Source: Planctomycetota bacterium (GTDB taxonomy: Bacteria; Planctomycetota; Phycisphaerae; Sedimentisphaerales; Anaerohalosphaeraceae). From it: DNA of 6,422 nucleotides. The position numbers and the translations under genes were made by a program. The notes under the pieces were generated by a model. That model was not told the DNA's origin. It did no database searches and saw only the letters and a list, made by a program, of their open reading frames with translations. Where the stretch lies: assembly GCA_003644175.1 (NCBI GenBank), contig QNBS01000136.1:1-6422 (forward strand), written 5' to 3'. Below are positions 1 through 4,850 of this stretch, in pieces (the stretch's first letter is position 1; each line of letters starts with the position of its first letter).

Positions 1-83
1 AAATTGGCCCCTGCGAAAGTGCCACAGGGTATCTCTGAGCCGTAAAACCATTATAAAGCTATGGATACAAACCAGCTAACACG

Positions 84-121
84 AAAAAAACGCAATTAGC
101 AACACGTAGTTGCGGAATTGC
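84..121 (-). terminator. Leftward intrinsic-terminator-like hairpin
   Basis: An interrupted inverted repeat lies upstream of the sulfatase. The outer arms are GCAATT (92-97) and AATTGC (116-121), the inner arms GCAAC (99-103) and GTTGC (109-113), with a 5-base loop and only a small internal bulge (A against GG). A run of seven A's at 84-90 sits next to the left arm, so on the minus strand the stem is followed by G and seven T's, the classic Rho-independent layout. No T-run follows on the plus strand, so it should act on leftward transcripts. No convincing minus-strand gene ends here. Confidence 0.5.
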
Positions 122-205
122 TGATTGGGGGGGGCGCCGCTTTACTTCGGCCGGGAAAAATGATATGGTGGCGTGAAGTATTGACTGCTTTGGTTCTTTT
201 ATGAT

Positions 206-212
206 GAGGTGG
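206..212 (+). promoter_or_regulatory. Ribosome binding site of the sulfatase gene
   Basis: GAGGTGG ends four bases before the ATG at 217. It is the purine-rich block nearest the start and supports this ATG, which also places the twin-arginine motif at residues 8-9, the correct distance from an N-terminus. Confidence 0.6.
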
Positions 213-216
213 AAAG

Positions 217-1818
217 ATGAATAGCAATCGTATCGGTCGACGTGAGTTTTTGGGGACGCTGGGCGTTGGTCTGGCGAGTATGTTACTACCTGTTCGTTTT
301 TTGCAGGCGGCAAAGACACCCAAAAGGCCGAATGTTATTGTGGTGCTGGTCGATGATATGGGCTACTCCGACCTGGGCTGCTTCGGCGGAGAGATTAATA
401 CGCCCAATATTGACGGTCTGGCGGCGAAAGGCGTTGCGTTTACGCAGTTTTACAATACCGGAAAATGCGCACCGACGCGGGCTTGTCTGCTGACGGGGCT
501 GTACCCCCAACAGGCCGGCAAGGGCATCAGGACGGGCATTACGATGGGCCAGGCGATGCAAGCGGCCGGCTATGCTACGATGGCGGTTGGCAAATGGCAC
601 CTGGGCGGAACGCCCGAAAAGCGGGGGTTCGACCGGGCGTTCGGACACATCAGCGGCTCTACGCACTACTTTCGCGGCAATGATACGTTTCACCTGGACG
701 GAGAGCCGTTTGAGATTCCGGAAAAGGATTTCTACGTCACCGACGCCAATACCGACTACGCCATTCGGTTCATCGACGAAGAGCATAAAAAAGACGCGTC
801 GAAACCCTTCTTTATGTACTTAGCCTACAACGCGCCGCATTATCCGCTGCACGCACTGCCCGAAGACATCGCCCGCTACCGCGGCAAATTCAAAAAGGGC
901 TGGGACCGTCTGCGCCGCCTGCGCTTTGTCAGGCAGTTGGAATTGGGTATTGTCAAGAACCAGTGGGCGTTGTCGCCGCGGCCGGATTATGTTCCCGCAT
1001 GGGCTTCGCTAAGCGCCAAAGAGCAGGACTTCGAGGACCTGCGGATGGCGGTTTACGCCGCGATGCTCGACCGGGTGGACCAGGGCATCGGGCGGCTTAT
1101 GGCCAGGCTGCGGCAGTTGGGCGTCGCCGACGACACGCTTGTCCTTTTCGTCAGCGACAACGGCGGATGCCCCTTCGACCGGCGTCGCGTGGGAACACCC
1201 GGCAAGCCCGATTCCTACTGGGAGTATGGACCGGCCTGGGCGACTCTCAGCAACACGCCGTTTCGTCTTTACAAGCGCAACCAGCATGAAGGCGGCATCG
1301 CCACGCCCATGATCGCGCATTGGCCGGCGGGCATCGCCAAAGGCGGCAGGCTCTCAGACGCCCCCGGACACCTCATCGATATTATGCCCACCGTACTTGA
1401 GCTTGCCGGAGGCAAGTATCCCGCCGAGCATGACGGCAAGATACTTCCATCGCTTCCGGGCAGGAGCCTTGTGCCGATCTTTGAAGGCAAGCCTGCACAG
1501 CCGCGGGACGCCATCTTCCTGCATTACAGTTCCCACCGCGCCCTTATTACCGGCCGATGGAAACTCGTTTCGGCGTTCAACAGGCCCTGGGAGTTGTATC
1601 GGCTGGACCTGGACCGGACGGAACTAAACGACCTGGCGTCGGAACTTCCGGACAAGGTCGCCGAGCTGGACGCCGAGTACCGTCGCTGGTGGCGGGATGT
1701 GGGCCAAAAGCCCTTCACGCTGAAAGCCGGCCAGGCGGGAGTGCCCCCCTATCGAGGGGTGTTTGAAGAGAAAAAAACTAAAGAAAAAGCCGGCAGGACC
1801 AAAAAGCAAAAGCGATAA
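217..1818 (+). CDS. Tat-exported type I (formylglycine) sulfatase, arylsulfatase-like
   Basis: This is a 533-residue sulfatase of the alkaline-phosphatase superfamily, expected to hydrolyse sulfate esters outside the cytoplasm. The N-terminus has a twin-arginine motif (R8-R9-E-F-L) followed by a hydrophobic stretch to about residue 29 and a likely cleavage near A31/A32. The active-site signature C84-A-P-T-R88 shows the Cys type, whose cysteine must be oxidised to formylglycine by a maturase that is not in this window. Other residues matching known sulfatase ligands are D46-D47, K126 and H128 (GKWHLG), H208 (NAPHYPLH), D314-N315 (SDNGG) and K353, so the active site looks intact. The smaller C-terminal subdomain includes RWKL (W448) and WELY (W458). 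The last 17 residues are strongly lysine-rich. Length is normal for the family. The substrate cannot be read from sequence; sulfated polysaccharide is an inference. It is monocistronic here and convergent with the next gene. No clear promoter was found. Confidence 0.96.
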   Translation: MNSNRIGRREFLGTLGVGLASMLLPVRFLQAAKTPKRPNVIVVLVDDMGYSDLGCFGGEINTPNIDGLAAKGVAFTQFYNTGKCAPTRACLLTGLYPQQAGKGIRTGITMGQAMQAAGYATMAVGKWHLGGTPEKRGFDRAFGHISGSTHYFRGNDTFHLDGEPFEIPEKDFYVTDANTDYAIRFIDEEHKKDASKPFFMYLAYNAPHYPLHALPEDIARYRGKFKKGWDRLRRLRFVRQLELGIVKNQWALSPRPDYVPAWASLSAKEQDFEDLRMAVYAAMLDRVDQGIGRLMARLRQLGVADDTLVLFVSDNGGCPFDRRRVGTPGKPDSYWEYGPAWATLSNTPFRLYKRNQHEGGIATPMIAHWPAGIAKGGRLSDAPGHLIDIMPTVLELAGGKYPAEHDGKILPSLPGRSLVPIFEGKPAQPRDAIFLHYSSHRALITGRWKLVSAFNRPWELYRLDLDRTELNDLASELPDKVAELDAEYRRWWRDVGQKPFTLKAGQAGVPPYRGVFEEKKTKEKAGRTKKQKR

Positions 1819-1821
1819 CAA

Positions 1822-1860
1822 CCCCTCAGCGGCCTGGAGACGAGCCGCGCACAAACGGGG
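1822..1860. terminator. Possible bidirectional terminator between convergent genes
   Basis: A nested inverted repeat fills most of the gap between the two convergent genes. Outer arms are CCCC (1822-1825) and GGGG (1857-1860); inner arms are GCGGC (1829-1833) and GCCGC (1844-1848) around a 10-base loop. On the plus strand the outer arm is followed by ATTTT. On the minus strand it is followed by a T-rich but interrupted stretch leading into the 3' end of the sulfatase gene. Position and shape suit a shared terminator, but both T-tracts are weak and the 8-base unpaired segment on one side weakens the stem. Confidence 0.35.
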
Positions 1861-1879
1861 ATTTTCAATCGCGACCGGT

Positions 1880-1891
1880 ATAGGATCCTAT
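1880..1891. repeat. 12-bp perfect palindrome over a stop codon
   Basis: ATAGGATCCTAT is a perfect palindrome that contains the TAG stop codon (1888-1890) of the minus-strand gene. It is flanked by CGG (1876-1878) and CCG (1895-1897) and, on the plus strand, followed by a T-rich stretch from about 1898. It could extend into a weak second terminator hairpin for rightward transcripts, or be chance; with no loop the inner bases cannot all pair in RNA. Confidence 0.3.
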
Positions 1892-4116
1892 TTGCCGATA
1901 TTTTGTTTTAATTGTGAGGATTTAACAGACTCGAGGAATTTTTGCAATTTTGCAGCACTATCTTTGCGGTTATTGTCCAACATATACTTAACGCCTTCTC
2001 GCAACTGTTCAGTTGTTTCGTCGTAACGCTTTTGAAATAGCAGCGCATTTGCGAGCAATAACCGAGTTTCCACATCCAGTGGATTTATATCTACCGCCTT
2101 CTGGAAATATTCAGCAGCCTCACTGAAAGCGCCATCTTCGGCCAGCGCATTGGCCAGGTTGATAATTATCTCGACGGAATCAGGCTCGCCGACCAGGTCT
2201 TGCCGGTATTGGCGGATCACCTTGCGAAAATACTCGGAGGCCTCTTTGTTTCTGCCCAGTTTTTTTAATGTAACACCTATGTAGTTATAGATGCTTGCCA
2301 CACTACGCAGTATATGGGCCTTGTTGTTGTATTCAAGAGCACTTTTGGCGGCGTTAACCGCCTCTTCCAACCTGCCCTGCTTTATGAGATTATTTGCTAT
2401 ACCACGGTATGCCGCTATCGATGTAAGTGCGTCGGTGCTAATAGCGTCTTTGAATTTTGCCGTGCTTTTATTCCATTTTTTCTTTTCAGCAAGTTGTTTA
2501 GCTTGTTTGAGATATTGCATTGCCAGAGAATGTTTGGCTTCATAGTGTACAACGGGCACGAGCAGATTTTCTACCGGCGCATAATTATCCGTCAAAGTGA
2601 CTCGGTGTGCTTTTTCCTTGAGTGTTTCCATGTCTGCATCGCTTAATACCTGCAGATCCCGACCTTCTATTGGTTTGTCTGCGTTTATGTTCTCGAGATC
2701 GACTTGTTGTTTTGTTGCGATAATAACAAAATTATCGGAAATATTTCGCGGTAAAAAATTCGACAGCACATAGACATTTGGAAAAGTCTGCTGGAGAGTG
2801 TTTATAACAGCTCCCAACAACAGCCCGCTGTCATATATATCTATAACATTTACTATGTATGCGCCGTCTTCTGCAAGAATCCGGTTGATCTTGTCATTGA
2901 ATTCTTTGGTGGCCAGTTGATATGGTGCGCTGCCAAGGCTGTTGAAAGCATCTCCGTAGATAAAGTCATATTGCGTTATTTGTTCACCATTGTTTTTTTT
3001 CTCCAGGAGTTCGTCAAGATAATTGCGGGCGTCCATGCTGAATGTATTAATAGTGGAATCCTCTTTTAAGCCAAACGCCCGCCTTGCAGCTTCGGTTACG
3101 GAGGGGTCGATCTCGACGACATCAATATGGGTTCCAGGCCAGACTTCCTGCACATATCGAGGAAAGACATAGCCTCCTCCTCCGAGTACTAATACTGAAA
3201 ATTTATTTTTATCCCGGCTTAATCGATGTGTTGCAACCGCATAACTCTTCTCATAGGATAACTGCAGGTCTTGTATATTGTTCATTATAACAGCGCTATG
3301 TGTCATTTTGTTTATAATGAAGTTGCGTTTGTCCGGACTTTTGGATAGCCGTTGCACGATAATATGGCCGTATTGGCTTTCATCTTCGTACAGGATGTCG
3401 GGGTCAGGTTGCTCTCTGAGGGCCAAATTTACCCCGATATTTCCGGCAATGGCGGTCGGCGCCGTTGCCGAAGCCATTAATGCGATGAAGATCGCCGCCC
3501 ATAAGTATAACGGCCAGAATTTGGTCCGGTAGAGAATTGCCATTATCAACAACACGGCGGCGACCATCCAGATGATAGCAACTGTTCCCATCGCAGCTAT
3601 CAGGTAGAATCCCGCGAGAAATGTACCGGCAATACTGCCTGCGGCGCCCCATGCGTATATGTCTCCTACCGTTCTTCCTGTCGGCAGCCCACGGTCAAGC
3701 GCCATCTTTGCAACTAACGGGCTTATGGTTCCCAACAGTGTGGATGGGATCAAAAAGACCAAAGAAACATGAGTAAACACTCTTAGCGGCCAATCGAACT
3801 TCCACAACCATATCCAGCGTCCTGCAAGATTGTTCAAAACAACAGTAATCACGCATGCTGCAGAGCACAGCGCAAAGAGCACAGCCAGCGTTTTTCTTGC
3901 CGGGAATCGGTCTGCGATTCTGCCCCCCAGATAATTACCTATTGTAATCCCTGCTAAAACTACTCCTATTACGGATGTCCATGTGTATAGTGACGATCCA
4001 AGATGACGGGAGACGAGCCGCCCTGCAACCAATTCGAGAATCATTATGCAGGCGCTTGAGAGGAATACAGTAGCGCTTGGCACTAAAATGGACAGGAAGC
4101 CTCGTGGTTTATTCAT
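1888..4116 (-). CDS. Fused membrane / spermidine-synthase-like protein with C-terminal TPR repeats
   Basis: This 742-residue protein matches the architecture often named fused MFS/spermidine synthase. Residues about 8-220 carry roughly seven hydrophobic membrane spans. Residues about 240-470 form a spermidine-synthase-like Rossmann domain with the nucleotide loop GGGGYVFPR (312-320), the acidic end of strand 2, VEIDP (334-338), MDAR (361-364) and YDFIYGDAFN (383-392). LTDNYAPVE (508-516) is a family hallmark. Residues about 530-730 are TPR-like, with clear units near 565-598, 609-642 and 649-682. In true polyamine synthases the 383-392 segment reads close to YDVIIVDSSDP; here the first Asp (D389) is kept but the second is Asn (N392), so genuine aminopropyl transfer is doubtful. 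The physiological role of this family is unknown to me. ATG at 4116 is preferred over an in-frame TTG at 4122 because AAGGGGA lies seven bases upstream of the ATG. It is monocistronic with its own promoter. Confidence 0.9.
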   Translation of the reverse strand: MNKPRGFLSILVPSATVFLSSACIMILELVAGRLVSRHLGSSLYTWTSVIGVVLAGITIGNYLGGRIADRFPARKTLAVLFALCSAACVITVVLNNLAGRWIWLWKFDWPLRVFTHVSLVFLIPSTLLGTISPLVAKMALDRGLPTGRTVGDIYAWGAAGSIAGTFLAGFYLIAAMGTVAIIWMVAAVLLIMAILYRTKFWPLYLWAAIFIALMASATAPTAIAGNIGVNLALREQPDPDILYEDESQYGHIIVQRLSKSPDKRNFIINKMTHSAVIMNNIQDLQLSYEKSYAVATHRLSRDKNKFSVLVLGGGGYVFPRYVQEVWPGTHIDVVEIDPSVTEAARRAFGLKEDSTINTFSMDARNYLDELLEKKNNGEQITQYDFIYGDAFNSLGSAPYQLATKEFNDKINRILAEDGAYIVNVIDIYDSGLLLGAVINTLQQTFPNVYVLSNFLPRNISDNFVIIATKQQVDLENINADKPIEGRDLQVLSDADMETLKEKAHRVTLTDNYAPVENLLVPVVHYEAKHSLAMQYLKQAKQLAEKKKWNKSTAKFKDAISTDALTSIAAYRGIANNLIKQGRLEEAVNAAKSALEYNNKAHILRSVASIYNYIGVTLKKLGRNKEASEYFRKVIRQYRQDLVGEPDSVEIIINLANALAEDGAFSEAAEYFQKAVDINPLDVETRLLLANALLFQKRYDETTEQLREGVKYMLDNNRKDSAAKLQKFLESVKSSQLKQNIGK

Positions 4117-4123
4117 ATTCAAA

Positions 4124-4130
4124 TCCCCTT
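4124..4130 (-). promoter_or_regulatory. Ribosome binding site deciding the ATG start of the membrane protein
   Basis: Read on the minus strand this is AAGGGGA, seven bases before the ATG at 4116-4114. The in-frame TTG at 4122-4120 begins only one base after it, too close for normal initiation, so the ATG is the better start. Confidence 0.6.
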
Positions 4131-4147
4131 GCTTGTCTTAAAACGGG

Positions 4148-4177
4148 AGTATATCAAAGAGGCCTGAGATTTGGCAA
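4148..4177 (-). promoter_or_regulatory. Sigma-70-type promoter of the membrane / spermidine-synthase-like gene
   Basis: On the minus strand TTGCCA (4177-4172) is followed after 18 bases by TATACT (4153-4148). These match the -35 and -10 consensus in five and five of six positions with an acceptable spacer. Transcription would begin near 4141, giving a short leader of about 25 bases that contains the ribosome binding site. Position, spacing and the gene downstream agree well. Confidence 0.6.
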
Positions 4178-4259
4178 GCCTGAAATCCGAAACAGGACAT
4201 GCCTTCTGAGTCTGTTTTCAGCCGGTTAAGCCGACGTTCCCATTTAAGCGTGCCAAATC
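4168..4259. repeat. Widely spaced 9-bp inverted repeat overlapping the minus-strand -35 box
   Basis: GATTTGGCA (4168-4176) is matched by its reverse complement TGCCAAATC (4251-4259), 74 bases away. The left copy covers most of the -35 box of the minus-strand promoter, and a third partial copy, ATTTGGC, occurs at 4346-4352. It could be a set of regulator half-sites, but two copies of nine bases are weak evidence. Confidence 0.25.
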
Positions 4260-4310
4260 CGGGTCCCGGCAAGCTGCGGTCCCGCAAGGGCGCAAGCGGC
4301 CAAACGCCCG

Positions 4311-4338
4311 AATATTCTGGTCATCCTGACCGGATATT
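4311..4338. repeat. Inverted repeat (hairpin) in the divergent region
   Basis: The arm AATATTCTGGTCA (4311-4323) pairs with TGACCGGATATT (4327-4338) around a 3-base loop. GGTCA/TGACC and AATAT/ATATT pair perfectly; the middle can pair with one G-U and one bulge. No T-run follows on either strand, so it is not an intrinsic terminator. It may be a regulator site or a structural element of an interspersed repeat. Confidence 0.4.
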
Positions 4339-4364
4339 ACGGCGAATTTGGCGGATTTACTGTT

Positions 4365-4389
4365 TTTTCGGCCCCCGGACTGCCGAAAA
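4365..4389. repeat. 8-bp inverted repeat in the divergent region
   Basis: TTTTCGGC (4365-4372) and GCCGAAAA (4382-4389) are perfect reverse complements separated by nine bases. A six-base T-run (4363-4368) overlaps the left arm, so the element does not have the arm-then-T-run order of a terminator in either direction. Its function is not evident. Confidence 0.4.
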
Positions 4390-4470
4390 GAGGTATAGTT
4401 CTTGTCGCAGGATGTCCACGGAAGGGCTGATTTGCGGCATTCAGGATATGGTAGAGATGGAAAAAATCGG

Positions 4471-4537
4471 AAATTTTTATTTTTTTAATTTTTTTTATAG
4501 GTATTTTCCTTGACGCGATGCTCCAAGTGCCTATAAT
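4471..4537 (+). promoter_or_regulatory. Distal promoter P1 of the secreted LamG/PKD gene, with UP-element-like tract
   Basis: TTGACG (4510-4515) and a perfect TATAAT (4532-4537) are separated by 16 bases. A run of A- and T-tracts (4471-4499) lies directly upstream of the -35 box, where UP elements sit in bacterial promoters. Transcription would begin near 4544, giving a leader of about 300 bases before the ATG at 4851. This is the best sigma-70-like match on the plus strand in the window. Confidence 0.55.
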
Positions 4538-4605
4538 AAGGGTTGTAGTGTATACGCGCTTCCTATGTTTGTTACATGTGCGAAACTGCAGGAGGATAGG
4601 CTGCT

Positions 4606-4752
4606 GTGTTTGAGAAGAGATGTGTTGTCAAAAGCCGATATGGGCACGTGGGCATGGTTCTTGTGCCTTTCCGATCAGGAGGGTTTCATCCGACCGGTTT
4701 CAATTCTTTGTTGCAGGTTATCCCCCCCGTGTTTATGCGACGCCAATGGTGA
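4606..4752 (+). CDS. Possible small ORF in the leader (48 codons), unrecognised
   Basis: A GTG at 4606 opens a 48-codon frame ending with TGA at 4750-4752, directly after an in-frame TAG at 4597-4599. AGGAGG (4590-4595) sits ten bases before the GTG. The predicted peptide begins MFEKRCVVKSRYG, has a hydrophobic/glycine-containing middle (VGMVLVPFRSGGF) and ends FMRRQW. I do not recognise it and see no domain, signal peptide or clear helix. It lies between the two candidate promoters of the secreted protein, so it could be a leader peptide made only from the distal promoter. The ribosome binding site can also fold into a small stem (GCAG 4588-4591 with CTGC 4601-4604). An overlapping frame at 4565-4807 is an alternative but has no ribosome binding site. 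It may be chance; the low confidence reflects that. Confidence 0.2.
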   Translation: MFEKRCVVKSRYGHVGMVLVPFRSGGFHPTGFNSLLQVIPPVFMRRQW

Positions 4753-4796
4753 AAGGATTATGATTTCGGGCTTACAATGCCTGCAATTCGATGTTG

Positions 4797-4826
4797 TTGA
4801 GTTCTGATTTAATTAAATTGTATAAT
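4797..4826 (+). promoter_or_regulatory. Proximal promoter P2 of the secreted LamG/PKD gene
   Basis: TTGAGT (4797-4802) and TATAAT (4821-4826) are separated by 18 bases. Transcription would begin near 4833, leaving a leader of about 18 bases that just includes the ribosome binding site. The surrounding DNA is very AT-rich, which raises the chance of a random TATAAT. Confidence 0.45.
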
Positions 4827-4837
4827 TATTTTTTTCT

Positions 4838-4844
4838 GAAAGGA
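4838..4844 (+). promoter_or_regulatory. Ribosome binding site choosing among three consecutive ATGs
   Basis: GAAAGGA ends at 4844, immediately before three in-frame ATG codons at 4845, 4848 and 4851. Spacing to the three is zero, three and six bases, so the third ATG (4851) is the most likely start. Using either of the first two would add only one or two methionines. Confidence 0.6.
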
Positions 4845-4850
4845 ATGATG

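Larger units (their letters stand above)
4178..4509. other. Non-coding divergent region, hairpin-rich
   Basis: No credible gene is seen here. An open frame at 4199-4513 (+) has no ribosome binding site, odd composition (rich in R and S, ending in an F/Y run made by the T-tracts) and no recognisable domain. The stretch holds a GC-rich block at about 4257-4310 with three GCAAG-containing units and a CCC-GCAA-GGG mini-hairpin (4281-4290), two clear inverted repeats listed separately, and an AT-rich tract (about 4471-4499) immediately before the plus-strand promoter at 4510. Confidence 0.5.

Noticed and set aside
127..134. G8 tract as a G-quadruplex
   Set aside because: Only one long G-run is present; no three further G-runs lie close enough on the same strand.
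181..205. TTGACT (181-186) and TATGAT (200-205) as a sulfatase promoter
   Set aside because: The spacer is only 13 bases and the -10 box abuts the ribosome binding site, so transcription would begin too late to include it.
59..323. Minus-strand open frames of 75-86 codons over the sulfatase 5' end
   Set aside because: They are antisense to a clear sulfatase N-terminus, have no domain, and the shorter one stops inside the hairpin stem.
4365..4389. TTTTCGGC/GCCGAAAA hairpin as an intrinsic terminator
   Set aside because: The T-run is on the upstream side of the stem on the plus strand, and the minus strand has A's after it, so neither direction has a trailing T-tract.
4199..4513. Open frame of 104 codons on the plus strand in the divergent region
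   Set aside because: No ribosome binding site, no recognisable domain, overlaps several inverted repeats, and its C-terminal F/Y run is only the translation of AT-tracts before the promoter at 4510.
4565..4807. Open frame of 80 codons on the plus strand in the leader
   Set aside because: No suitable ribosome binding site before its ATG and no recognisable domain; the overlapping GTG frame at 4606 has a better ribosome binding site.
4544..4844. Known riboswitch in the leader
   Set aside because: I see none of the conserved cores I can recognise (TPP, SAM, cobalamin, glycine, c-di-GMP classes); the leader remains unassigned.
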